Assembly: GCA_036267635.1 (NCBI GenBank)
Contig: DATAVR010000024.1
Location: 104,262-168,261 of the forward strand
DNA length: 64,000 bases
Direction: 5' to 3'
Source of the DNA: JADGRB01 sp036267635
Lineage (GTDB): Bacteria > Myxococcota_A > Polyangia > Fen-1088
Positions 11,443-20,600 of this stretch are shown in pieces (within the stretch, counting starts at the first letter, position 1; every line of letters starts with the position of its first letter). The notes below the pieces were generated by a model. The model did not search any database, had not been told where the DNA came from, and saw only the letters and a list, made by a program, of their open reading frames with translations. A program made the translations under genes and the position numbers.

Positions 11443-11470
11443 TTGCGCTCCCGGAAGGGAGCCTTAAACT
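11443..11470 (+). promoter_or_regulatory. Putative promoter with palindromic operator upstream of PilZ gene
   Basis: TTGCGC (11443-11448), 16 nt, TAAACT (11465-11470), ending 7 nt before the ATG at 11478. A perfect inverted repeat GCTCCC-GGAA-GGGAGC (11447-11462) fills the spacer, the place where a repressor or activator would act. Confidence 0.4.
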
Positions 11471-11477
11471 CGTCGGT

Positions 11478-11843
11478 ATGAGCACCGACCGACGCCGAGC
11501 CCTCCAGGAGCGCCGTCAGACCGACCGTGTGGCCGCGGTCTTCGCCGTGAAGAAGGCGATCGTCGCCGGCAGCTCCAGCAAGCAGATCCAGCTCTGCCAG
11601 GCAGAGGACATCGCGCCTGCCGGCATGACCATCAAGCGCCCCCGGGGCAGCGCCGTCTTGCCCCGCACCGAGCTGGCGTTGTCGTTCGCGCTTCCCGGAT
11701 CGCCAGACGAGATCTCGGCCCGGGGCGTGGTGGTCAGCGACACCAGCACCGGCTCGTTTCGCCGCACCGGGGTCCGTTTCATCGCGCTCGCGCCCCACCA
11801 CGCGCAGCTGATCGCCGGCTACTGCCGGCGCCGCACGCGCTGA
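11478..11843 (+). CDS. PilZ-domain protein
   Basis: 121 residues. The N-terminal RRQTDR corresponds to the RxxxR half and EDIAPAGMTI to the D/NxSxxG half of the cyclic-di-GMP-binding PilZ signature. The second motif has Ala-Pro where Ser is usual, so ligand binding may be weakened. A single beta-barrel domain fills the chain, with no membrane segment. Stand-alone PilZ proteins act as c-di-GMP adaptors in motility and surface behaviour; the partner is not indicated. It converges with the FAD oxidoreductase gene across 4 bp. Confidence 0.72.
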   Translation: MSTDRRRALQERRQTDRVAAVFAVKKAIVAGSSSKQIQLCQAEDIAPAGMTIKRPRGSAVLPRTELALSFALPGSPDEISARGVVVSDTSTGSFRRTGVRFIALAPHHAQLIAGYCRRRTR

Positions 11844-11847
11844 GGCG

Positions 11848-13380
11848 TCAGCGGCCGAGCAGCGTGCGCCTTCGCAGCGGCACCCGCCGCACGGGCGCGT
11901 GGCCGACGAGCCGTGCGGCCCCCCAGCCCGAAACCAGCTCCCCCTCCAGGCCCAGCCCGGGAAGATTCTCGCGCCCGACCAGCAGCAGGTTCTTCACCCC
12001 GGTCGCGTGCGGCAGGCCGATGAGGTCGAAGGGCCCCGTGGCCGCCCGCGCGTAGATCGGTGGCGGCGCGACGACCACGTTCGTGGCGGTCGCCTTGGTG
12101 CTGGCGTTGCCGGCGGCGCCTGCCGCGGCCCCGCGTTCGGCGCCGAGACCGTCGTACGGAGAAGCGACCACGAAGATCTGTTTGCCGAAGCTGGGCCAGA
12201 GCCGCTCCATTGTCTGAACGACCCGTCCGCGCAGCGCCCGCAGATAGCTCGGTCCGGCGTCGACCAGATGCGCCGGCACCACGCACTCGATCCAGAGGGG
12301 GATCCGCTCCGGATCGCGCGGTTGTGGGCGACCGACGGTGATGGCCAGAGCGTTGTCCTCGACGAGCGGACGCGCCGGATCTCCGATCGCCAGCAGGCGC
12401 GGTGGTGTCCCGGCTGGCAGCGCCTGGGCGCCCACCAGCAGCGAGAGAGCGTAGCGGTAGCCGGTCAAGCGCAGCGCGGCGGGACGGCCCCGCGCCGGGA
12501 CTGGGGGGGCGGACGAGCCCAGCGTCGTCCGGAGCGCCACCGACGGTCCCGCCCAGAGGAGCCACTGGCAGCCGATTGTTTCGTCGCGCGGGCTCACCCG
12601 CAGGCCGACCGCGCGCCCCCGCCGCACGACCACCCCGATCGGCTCCAGCCGTCGCCGCCGTTCGCCGCCGAAGGTCTCCATCCGCTGGACCAGGAGCTCC
12701 TGCAGCGCCCCGAGGCCGCCGTCGAGGAGATGCAGGCCGCGCCGGGCGAGCGCGAAGGCGCGCGCCTCGGCGACCGAGCCGACGCCGCTCGGGGTGAGGC
12801 CCACCGAGAGCGCGGCGGGCGCGGCGGCGATCGCCCGAAAGAGATGATCGGCTCCCAGCGGCGCGAGCGGATCGGTTCCGGCCCGCGGCAGCAGCGACTC
12901 CAGGCGGCCGACCTCGCGGCGCTCCCAGAACCCGTTCGGCGGCAGCGTCATCGCCGTCGCCAGCAGCGGATCGGCCTGACGCCCGAGCCCGTCGAGCCGC
13001 TCGATCGCAGCGGCCACCGTCGCCGCGGCCGGGCCGAAGGCGCGCCCGAGCTCCCGTTCCAGCGCCGCCCCGTCGGTTGCCAGATCGAGCTTCTGGTCGC
13101 CGACGAGGACGCGGACCAGGGGGGTGGCGGGGGCGCGCCGCTTGATCACCGCCACGCAGTCGAGCTCCTTGAACAGGCGCGCGGCCTGGGGATCGTCGAG
13201 CGGCGGCAGCGGCGCGGGCGCTCGCGAGAGCACCGCGCCGGCGGCCTCGAAGGCGGCCTGCTCACGCTCGTCGGCGACGAGCAACACCCGGAATCCGCGC
13301 CGGGCCAGGAGCGCCGCCGCGACCAGGCCGGACGTCTCGCCCCCACAGACGATCACGTCGTAGAAGTTCGTGTCGACCAT
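11848..13380 (-). CDS. FAD-dependent oxidoreductase, phytoene desaturase/amine oxidase-like
   Basis: 510 residues from ATG 13380. The N-terminus YDVIVCGGETSGLVAAALL is a Rossmann FAD-binding fold with a slightly irregular glycine motif (GGETSG). The C-terminus has VKNLLLVGRENLPGLGLEG, the second flavin-contact segment typical of CrtI-like and GMC-distant amine oxidases. The central substrate domain has no diagnostic motif, so substrate is unknown. It is the last gene of a minus-strand operon with purM and purN (11 bp downstream of purN), although a purine role is not implied. No signal peptide. Confidence 0.7.
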   Translation of the reverse strand: MVDTNFYDVIVCGGETSGLVAAALLARRGFRVLLVADEREQAAFEAAGAVLSRAPAPLPPLDDPQAARLFKELDCVAVIKRRAPATPLVRVLVGDQKLDLATDGAALERELGRAFGPAAATVAAAIERLDGLGRQADPLLATAMTLPPNGFWERREVGRLESLLPRAGTDPLAPLGADHLFRAIAAAPAALSVGLTPSGVGSVAEARAFALARRGLHLLDGGLGALQELLVQRMETFGGERRRRLEPIGVVVRRGRAVGLRVSPRDETIGCQWLLWAGPSVALRTTLGSSAPPVPARGRPAALRLTGYRYALSLLVGAQALPAGTPPRLLAIGDPARPLVEDNALAITVGRPQPRDPERIPLWIECVVPAHLVDAGPSYLRALRGRVVQTMERLWPSFGKQIFVVASPYDGLGAERGAAAGAAGNASTKATATNVVVAPPPIYARAATGPFDLIGLPHATGVKNLLLVGRENLPGLGLEGELVSGWGAARLVGHAPVRRVPLRRRTLLGR

Positions 13381-13391
13381 GGGCCGCGAGG

Positions 13392-14030
13392 TTAGAGGGT
13401 GCGCAGCGGATCGGTCGGCGGAGCGGCGCCGAGGACGCGAACGCGGCGTCCGTCGAGAACCACCCGGCGCTCGGCGATGGCCCGCACCACCAAGGGGAGC
13501 AGGCGGTGCTCCTCGGCGAGGATCCGGGCGCGCAGCGCCTCGTCGTCGTCGTCGTCCTGAACCTGCACGGCGGCCTGGGCGATGATCGGGCCGGTGTCGA
13601 CGCCCCGGTCGACGAAGTGGACCGTGCAGCCGGCGATCTTGACCGCGGCGTCGTACGCCTGCTGGACCCCGTGCACGCCGGGGAACGCGGGCAAGAGGGC
13701 GGGGTGGATGTTGATGACCCGGCCGGGGAAGGCGTCGAGCAGCTCGCCCGACAGCACGCGCATGAAGCCGGCCAGCACCACCAGATCGACCTGGTGCGCG
13801 CGCAGCGCCTCGACCAGCGCCCGATCGAACGCCGCGCGGTCGGCATGATCGCGGTGGTCGACGATGAAGGTCGGCAGGCCGGCCAGCCGCGCGCGCGACA
13901 GCGCCGGACAGTCGGGGACGTTGCAGCCGACGACCGTCAGGCGCGCCGGACCGAGCTCGTTCCGCGTGCCCCGATCGATGAGCGCCTGCAGATTGGTCCC
14001 GCCGCCGGAGACCAGGACGCCGACGTTCAT
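13392..14030 (-). CDS. purN: Phosphoribosylglycinamide formyltransferase
   Basis: 212 residues, the usual PurN size. It transfers a formyl group from 10-formyl-THF to GAR in de novo purine synthesis. The nucleotide-binding start VGVLVSGGGTNLQALID and the active-site block INIHPALLPAFPG are present. Catalytic residues are N107, H109 and D145 (in VDTGPII), aligning with N106/H108/D144 of the E. coli enzyme. It overlaps the end of purM by 4 bp (ATGA), so the two are coupled. Confidence 0.97.
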   Translation of the reverse strand: MNVGVLVSGGGTNLQALIDRGTRNELGPARLTVVGCNVPDCPALSRARLAGLPTFIVDHRDHADRAAFDRALVEALRAHQVDLVVLAGFMRVLSGELLDAFPGRVINIHPALLPAFPGVHGVQQAYDAAVKIAGCTVHFVDRGVDTGPIIAQAAVQVQDDDDDEALRARILAEEHRLLPLVVRAIAERRVVLDGRRVRVLGAAPPTDPLRTL

Positions 14031-15079
14031 TGCGCGAGAAACTCCACCGGTGCGTCGGGCGCATCGGCGGCGGCCACCTGGCCGACGGGGAAGACCTGCT
14101 CGCCCGAGCGCTCGAGCAGCGTGGTCGCTTCAGCCACCCGATCCGCGGGGACGCAGACCAGCATGCCGAGGCCCATGTTGAAGGTGCGGCGCATCTCCTC
14201 GGGCGCCACGCCGCCGCCCTGCGCCAGCAGCTCGAAGAGCGGGGGGACCGGCCAGCTGCCGAGGCGCAGCTGCAGCTTGAGCCGCGCGCCGTCAGGGATC
14301 ATGCGCGGCGGGTTGTCGATGAGGCCGCCGCCGGTGATGTGGGCCGCCCCGCGCAGGAGGTCGGCGTCGGCGAGCGCCCGCATCGATCGGACGTAGATGC
14401 GGGTCGGGCGCAGCAGCGCCTGGCCGAGCGGCTCGCCGAGGCCCCGCGGGGTGGCGTCGAGGGTGAGCCGCATCTCTTCGAGGAATACTTTACGAATCAG
14501 CGAGTAGCCGTTGGAATGAAAACCCGAGGAGGCCAGCCCCAGGAGCTGGTCGCCCGGGCGAATCGCGGTCCCGTCGACGCGGCGGCTCTTCTCGACGACG
14601 CCCACGCAGAACCCGGCCAGATCGTACTCGCCGGCCGCGTAGAATCCGGGGAGCTCCGCGGTCTCGCCGCCGAGCAGCGCGCAGCCGGCAGCCTGGCAGC
14701 CGTCGGCGATGCCGCCGATCACCCGCTCCGCCACGCCGACCTCCAGCTTCCCGGAAGCGAAGTAGTCGAGGAAGAACAGCGGCTCGGCGCCACAGACGAC
14801 CAGATCGTTGACGTTCATGGCCACCAGATCGATCCCCACCGTGTCGTGGCGGCCGGTGAGAAAGGCGAGCTTCAGCTTGGTGCCGACCCCGTCGGTGCAG
14901 GAGACCAGCAGCGGCTCCTTGTAGCGGCCGGGGATGGCGCAGAGGCCGGCGAAGCCGCCCAGGCCGCCCATCACCTCGGGGCGTTGCGTGCGACGGACGT
15001 GTCCTTTGATGCGCTCGACCAACAGCTCGCCGGCGTCGATGTCGACACCGGCGTCGCGGTAGCTGAGGCGCGTGGTCAC
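14027..15079 (-). CDS. purM: Phosphoribosylformylglycinamidine cyclo-ligase (AIR synthetase)
   Basis: 350 residues from GTG 15079, which gives the standard N-terminus TTRLSYRDAGVDIDAGELLV. The ATP-binding signature DGVGTKLK is at 63-70. GGETAELPGFY and ASSGFHSNGYSLIRKV are the conserved substrate-loop segments. It converts FGAM to AIR using ATP. The start overlaps the upstream 121-residue gene as GTGA, and its stop overlaps purN as ATGA. Confidence 0.97.
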   Translation of the reverse strand: MTTRLSYRDAGVDIDAGELLVERIKGHVRRTQRPEVMGGLGGFAGLCAIPGRYKEPLLVSCTDGVGTKLKLAFLTGRHDTVGIDLVAMNVNDLVVCGAEPLFFLDYFASGKLEVGVAERVIGGIADGCQAAGCALLGGETAELPGFYAAGEYDLAGFCVGVVEKSRRVDGTAIRPGDQLLGLASSGFHSNGYSLIRKVFLEEMRLTLDATPRGLGEPLGQALLRPTRIYVRSMRALADADLLRGAAHITGGGLIDNPPRMIPDGARLKLQLRLGSWPVPPLFELLAQGGGVAPEEMRRTFNMGLGMLVCVPADRVAEATTLLERSGEQVFPVGQVAAADAPDAPVEFLAQ

Positions 15080-15441
15080 GCCGGCTCGCCGTCCGCGGAC
15101 GCCACCGCGCGCCGACTCGCCCCCGCGTTGCTGATCGGCAGCGATCCGAAGCGCTCCACGAAACCCTTCAAGAGGCGGTCGAGCTCGTCTTGCGGGTGCG
15201 CCGCCTCGGCGAACCGAATCCAGCGCGCCCCGGCGCTCACCGCGCGTTCGATCTGGCGGGCGCCGCGTCCGGCCACGAAGGCCTGCAGCGTCTCCTCCGG
15301 ATCGCAGCAAGCATAGAAAACCATGGCGCTCCGGCCCGAGCGGTAGTCCATCGCTCCTTCGGCCCGCGTCTGCAGGACCCCCGAGGACTCGGGGGCCGCC
15401 TTACCGCCATCGGAGATCTTGTGCCAAGCGCCAAAATGCAC
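15076..15441 (-). CDS. Unrecognised 121-residue protein heading the purM-purN operon
   Basis: 121 residues from GTG 15441. I do not recognise the family. It has no signal peptide or membrane helix. It has a possible beta-alpha core (SAMVFYACCDPEETLQAFVA, then ARQIERAVSAGARWIRFAEA) that looks like a short sensor or regulatory fold. The start is supported by an extended -10 element six bases upstream. A GTGA overlap with purM shows it belongs to that operon. A short isoform could begin at the internal ATG at 15352. Confidence 0.65.
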   Translation of the reverse strand: MHFGAWHKISDGGKAAPESSGVLQTRAEGAMDYRSGRSAMVFYACCDPEETLQAFVAGRGARQIERAVSAGARWIRFAEAAHPQDELDRLLKGFVERFGSLPISNAGASRRAVASADGEPA

Positions 15442-15447
15442 GCGCGC

Positions 15448-15456
15448 AGCATAACA
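15448..15456 (-). promoter_or_regulatory. Extended -10 promoter TGT-TATGCT
   Basis: Read on the minus strand, TGT-TATGCT ends 6 nt before the GTG at 15441, predicting a leaderless transcript for the purM-purN operon. Confidence 0.4.
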
Positions 15457-15498
15457 AACCACGCGCGGTTCGCTCAGTGTATTCTCCGGTTTCGCACG

Positions 15499-16359
15499 AT
15501 GGCTTGGTACAAAAGAGAGGATCGCGACGACGATCTTTCGGAAGAGAAGCGCAGCGTCCCGGCTGGGCTGTTCACCAAGTGTCCGGGCTGCCGGGAGACG
15601 CTGGAGACCGCCGCGCTGGAGAAGAACGACGGCGTCTGCCCTCAGTGCGAGCACCACTTTCCCCTCTCGGCGGCGCGCCGCCTCGAGCTGGTGCTCGACC
15701 CCGGCAGCTTCGTCGAGGCGGACGGCTCGATCGAGAGCGTCGACCCGCTCAGCTTTCGTGACTCGAAGAAGTACAGCGATCGCCTGCGGGCGGCCCGCCG
15801 CAACGCCGGGGGCGCCGACTCGCTGCGGGCCGGCTCGGGGCGCATCGAGGAGATCCCGGTCGAGCTCGGCGTCTTCGTGTTCGAGTTCATGGGTGGCTCG
15901 ATGGGCTCGGTCGCCGGCGAGAAGATCACCCGGGTGTTCGAGCGCGCGCTCGAGCGCCGCGCGCCGGCGCTGATCTTCTCGACGTCGGGCGGGGCGCGCA
16001 TGCAGGAGGGGGTCCTGTCGCTCATGCAGATGGCCAAGACCTCGGCGGCGCTCGGACGGCTGCGTGAGGCCGGGCTGCCCTACCTCTCGATCCTGCTGCA
16101 CCCGACCACCGGCGGCGTGGCGGCCAGCTTCGCCATGCTGGGCGACGTGATCCTGGCCGAGCCGAAGGCGCAGATCGGGTTCGCCGGCGCCCGGGTCATC
16201 CAGAACACCATCCGCCAGCGGCTGCCGGCCGGTTTCCAGCGGGCCGAGTTCCTGCTCGACCACGGCTTCCTCGACGCCATCGTGCCGCGGCGGCAGATGC
16301 GCGCGACCCTGGCGCGGCTCCTGCGCCTCTTGGGCCCGTCGGCGGCATCGGCCGCGTAG
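15499..16359 (+). CDS. accD: Acetyl-CoA carboxylase carboxyltransferase subunit beta
   Basis: 286 residues. The N-terminal zinc ribbon C28-x2-C31-x15-C47-x2-C50 is intact, followed by the carboxyltransferase fold with FEFMGGSMGSVAGEK, STSGGARMQEG and HPTTGGVAASFAM. With AccA it moves the carboxyl group from biotin to acetyl-CoA to make malonyl-CoA for fatty acid synthesis. ATG 15499 is chosen because it gives the family-typical WYKRE start. folC follows 8 bp later, a gene order shared with many bacteria. Confidence 0.97.
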   Translation: MAWYKREDRDDDLSEEKRSVPAGLFTKCPGCRETLETAALEKNDGVCPQCEHHFPLSAARRLELVLDPGSFVEADGSIESVDPLSFRDSKKYSDRLRAARRNAGGADSLRAGSGRIEEIPVELGVFVFEFMGGSMGSVAGEKITRVFERALERRAPALIFSTSGGARMQEGVLSLMQMAKTSAALGRLREAGLPYLSILLHPTTGGVAASFAMLGDVILAEPKAQIGFAGARVIQNTIRQRLPAGFQRAEFLLDHGFLDAIVPRRQMRATLARLLRLLGPSAASAA

Positions 16360-16367
16360 GCTGGCAG

Positions 16368-17630
16368 ATGGCGGCCTACGCCGAACTGCTGGCGCGGCTC
16401 GACGTGGCGGCGCGGGCGCTGGGCGTCGACATGGGGCTAGAGCGGGTTCGCACGGCGCTCGCCCGGCTCGGCGATCCGCAGAGGCGCTTCGCCGCGGTGC
16501 AGATCGCCGGGACCAACGGCAAGGGGTCGACGGCGGCGATGACCGAGGCGATCCTGCGCGCGGCGGGCCTGCGCACGGGCCTCTACACCTCGCCGCACCT
16601 GGCGCGGTTCACCGAGCGGATCCGCGTGGCCGGGCGTGAGGTCGACGGCGAGCGATTGGCCGCGCTCGACGGGCGCGTGATCGGCGCCGGCGTCCCGCTG
16701 ACCTACTTCGAGATCGCCACGGCGCTGGCCTTCCTGGTGTTCGCCGAGGAGGCGGTGGAGATCGCGGTGCTGGAGACAGGCCTCGGCGGGCGCCTCGACG
16801 CGGTCACCACTTGTGAGCCGCTGGCCACGGCCATCACCTCGATCGGGATCGATCACACCGGCTACCTGGGGACGACGCTCACCGCGATCGCCGGCGAGAA
16901 GGCGGGGATTCTCAAACCGACCATCCCCTGTTTTCTCGGGCGCCTCCCCGCGGAGGCACGCCGCGAGATCGCGCGCCGGGCCGGGGAGATCGGCGCGCCT
17001 CTCCGAGATCTCGGCCGCGACTTCTCGCCGCCGGCCGGGCCGCTCGGGCTCGCGGGCCCGCACCAGCGCGACAACGCCGCGGTCGCCCTGGCGCTGGCGC
17101 GGGCCGCGGCGGCCGGGCTCGGTCGGCCGCTCCCCGACGCCTCGATAGCGGAGGGGCTCGCCGGCGCGACCTGGCCCGGTCGGCTGGAGCTGGTCGAGCC
17201 GGATCTGCTGTTCGACAGCGCGCACAACGCCGACGGCGCGCGGGCGCTCGGGGCCGCGCTCCCCGAGATCGCCGCCGGCCGCCGGATCGTGTTTCTGATG
17301 TCGATCGCCGAAGACAAGGATCCCCGCGCCATTCTCGAGGCACTGGCGCCGCTCGGGTACGCGCTGGTGGCCACCCGCTCCGACAGCCCGCGGGCGCTCT
17401 CCGCCGAGGCGCTGGCGCTGGAGGGGGCGCGGTTCTTCGCCCGACGGGCGGCCGTCGACGACCCGACCGCCGCCCTCGCCGAGGCCCGGCGGCGCGCGGC
17501 GGGCGGCCTGGTGGTCGTCTGCGGATCGATGTTCCTGGTGGGACCGCTGCGGGCGCGCCTCCTGGGCGAGCCGCTCGATCCGCGGCGCACGTCGGACCCG
17601 CTGTCGCCGGCGCCGTCGGGGCGGCGCTGA
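16368..17630 (+). CDS. folC: Folylpolyglutamate/dihydrofolate synthase
   Basis: 420 residues, Mur-ligase family. The P-loop GTNGKGST is at 48-55, the metal/linker region is ETGLGGRLDA, and SIGIDHTGYLG is the conserved core. The C-terminal domain has FDSAHNADGARAL, the glutamate-ligase signature. It adds glutamates to (dihydro)folate, retaining one-carbon cofactors that serve purN and glyA nearby. It is translated right behind accD. Its stop converges with the giant repeat-protein gene 10 bp away. Confidence 0.95.
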   Translation: MAAYAELLARLDVAARALGVDMGLERVRTALARLGDPQRRFAAVQIAGTNGKGSTAAMTEAILRAAGLRTGLYTSPHLARFTERIRVAGREVDGERLAALDGRVIGAGVPLTYFEIATALAFLVFAEEAVEIAVLETGLGGRLDAVTTCEPLATAITSIGIDHTGYLGTTLTAIAGEKAGILKPTIPCFLGRLPAEARREIARRAGEIGAPLRDLGRDFSPPAGPLGLAGPHQRDNAAVALALARAAAAGLGRPLPDASIAEGLAGATWPGRLELVEPDLLFDSAHNADGARALGAALPEIAAGRRIVFLMSIAEDKDPRAILEALAPLGYALVATRSDSPRALSAEALALEGARFFARRAAVDDPTAALAEARRRAAGGLVVVCGSMFLVGPLRARLLGEPLDPRRTSDPLSPAPSGRR

Positions 17631-17640
17631 GCGACCGTCG

Positions 17641-20600
17641 CTACCAGCCCGCGACGTGCAGGCCGCGCGGGACGGCCTTGCGGCGGGGCGCCACCGGCTG
17701 GCCGTACCAGGCGGTCTTGTCCACCATGGTCGGCGACGTCTCGACGGTGAAGTAGAAGAGGCGCAGGTAGTTGTGGTGGCCGATCCGCTCGTGCCCGAAA
17801 AGACCGCCCAAGACCTCCCACATGAAGTCGCCCGGACGTTTGACGCCCGAGTCGTAGAAGGGGAAGAAGTAGCGGCGGTAGGTGCCGTCGGGCCGACCGT
17901 CGGCCGCCAATCCCTCGCTGTGGTAGTAGTTCGGGAAGATCCAGGTGCCGACGTGGGCGGCGCTCTGACGCCGCACGAAGAACGGGAACACCACCGTCGT
18001 GCGGTCGGGGCCGCGCTTGAAGTCCCAGAGCAGCGGGAAGGCGACCATGCTGACGTCGGTCGGCGTCGAGTGCCGATAGAACAGCAGCGGCGGAATCACG
18101 GTGGTGGCGTCGTGCTCGACCTTGTTCTCGTAGCGTCCGAAGATCGGCAGCAGCAGCGTCGTCCGCGAGAGGTGGTACTGGTGCACGTCGTAGTAGAGCG
18201 GCAGCCCGACGTAGGCCGAGGTGGCGATGTCGCGGTAATGCCAGAAGAGCACCAGCGTGCTGGAGATCCCCGTCTCGGGGTTGCCGCGCGACACGTGCAG
18301 GAGCGGGGGGATGACGGTGGTCGTGGTGTCGGTCGCCTTGCTGGTGTGGCTGAACACCAGCGGCGCCAACATGGTGAACGAGCTCGTCGGGCTGTCGGTG
18401 TGCAGCACGGGCCCGGCGTACCAGAAGCGCGAGGGGCCGCGACGGTGGTAGCCGGCGAGCAGCGTGTAGAACGAAAAGTGGTCGCGCCCATGCCCCTCGT
18501 AGAACAGCGGGAGCAGGGCCTGCGAGGCGTCGCCGTTGCCGTCGTCGCGCGAGTACCAGGCGATCGGCAGCAGGCCGCGCGTCCGATCGGTCTGATGGTG
18601 TGACCAGTAGAAGGGTCCCGCCAGCGTCGTCTCGCTGTCGAGCGTCTTGTCGGCGAAGTGCCAGAAGATGGGGAAGAGGATGTCGGTGCGGCGATCCTTC
18701 TTCACGTCCGACCAGTAGAGCGGAAAGAGCGCGTTCACCGTCCCCTCGGGATCGCGATCGTGGAAGAAGAGCGCACAGGAGAACCAGTCGCGCGTCCCGT
18801 CGTTCGAGCTGCGCTGATAGAGCAGGAGCGGCAGCACCGCGGTCATCGTGCGGTCGGCGTCGTGTCCGTGGACGAAGAGCGGGACGACGCCGACCGTGTG
18901 GGCCGTCGGCGTGGTGCGCTCGAAGTAGGGGCCGACGACCGTGGTGGTCCGCTCGGAGAACGTCGAGTGCCAGAAGAACGGCGGCAAGGTGTCGACCTGG
19001 TCGCCATTCTTGCGCCGCAGGCGGAAGTACGAGGGGATGATCCAGGTGTCGCTCTCTTTGGCGTCGGCGTAGTGACCGAAGAGCGGGAAGATCCCCTGGG
19101 CCTCGTAGCCAGGCCCCTCGACGCGGAACCAGGGGCCGAGCTGCGTCAGGTGCTGACCGTCGGAGCGGCGCAGGATGTTGGTGTAGAGCAGCGGGACGAA
19201 GGCGGCGTCGAAGCTCGAGTTCCTGAACCAGCCGTACGGGCCGAGGAAGCCGCCGTCGCCGTGCGGGCCGTGCACCGAAGCGCCCAGCAGGCTCACGAAC
19301 AGGTGGGTCTCGGCGTCGCGCCGGTAGTGAAACAGCGGGAAGACGGTCAGGCTGCTCTCGTCGCCGCCGCCGGGACGCGCGCCGCGGCGGTAGGCGAACA
19401 GCGGGAAGAGGCCGTCGGTGGTCTCGCCGCCCCAGCGGCGGTGCCAGTAGGGGCCGACGACGGTGGTCGTCTTGTCGGCCTTCCGGTCGGCGAAGTACCA
19501 GAAGAGCGGCAGCAGCGCGAAGTGCGATCGGTCGTGGCCGATGCGCCAGTAGAGCAGGGGGACGATCGGGCCGACCGCGACGCTGGTCCCATCGCGATCG
19601 CGCTCCACGAACCCGAGTGGCGTGATGGTGGTGCTGGTGCCGTCGCGCGCGCTCGACATGTGGAAGAGCAGCGGGAACTGGACGGCGTAGCTCTCCCCGT
19701 CGTGGTGGCCGTAGAAGAAGAGCGGCGTCACCGCGCCCTCGGAGCCGTGCGCGTCCTCGTGGGCGTAGTAGAGTGGGAACAGCACGGTGGTCGACGACCC
19801 GCTGCCCGCGAAGCGCCAGAAGAGCGGGAAGACCACCGCGTGGCTCCGTCCGGCGTTCTCTCCGAAGTAGGCGATGGGCAGGAGGCCGCCGCTCCAACCG
19901 CCGTTGGTGAAATGGCGCCAGTAGACCGGTCCCACGATGGTGCTCGTGTCGCGGGGGCCCGCCCGGCGCTCGAACAGAGGGAAGAGCGCGGTCGCCGTCG
20001 CTCCGGTCGCCGCGTCCCAGAAGTGCCAGAACAGTGGAAACAGCGTGGTGGTCGACCCCTCGGGATCGGTGCGGCGATAAAAGAGGAGTCCGATGACGCG
20101 CGCCATCCCGCCGGAGGCGCGGTCCTCGTGGCTCAGGTAGAGCGGCGTCACCATCTTCCGTTCGCCGCCCCGATCGCGGTGCGCGAACGAAAGGAAGGGG
20201 AGGATCGCCCAGGTCCGGGTCCCGTCGCGATCGTCGCGGCTGTAGCCGCCGAGCAGCGTCACGACCGTCGTCGCGCGATCGTGGTCGGCGCGATCCCAGT
20301 AAAAGAAGGGGACCAGGAGCCGGTGGGCGCGCGCGGTCTTGTCGTCACCGCTGCTCCACCACAGCGGCGGCAGCGTGTTGAAGTACCAGGAGCCGTCGCG
20401 CACGTGGACGAAGGGCACCACGATCGTGGTGTTCCGGCTCGGGCCGCGGAAGCTCCAGATCAGTGGAAACACGACCGTGTCGCCGTCGTCCTTCCCCTCG
20501 AAGTCCCACACCAGGGGGAAGAGGACGTGGTAGCTCGACTGGGCCTTTTCGTCGCCGCCCCACCAGTAGAGCCAGGCCAGTGACCGCCCGTACTCCGGCC

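Noticed and set aside
11187..11801. N-terminal extension of the Fe-S oxidoreductase frame up to 11801
   Set aside because: It would overlap the Trm112-like and PilZ genes antisense; ATG 11186 gives the expected first membrane helix.
16862..19897. A 1011-codon frame across folC and the FPLFW-repeat gene
   Set aside because: Arg/His/Pro-rich shadow on both genes, no family resemblance, crosses a clear gene boundary.
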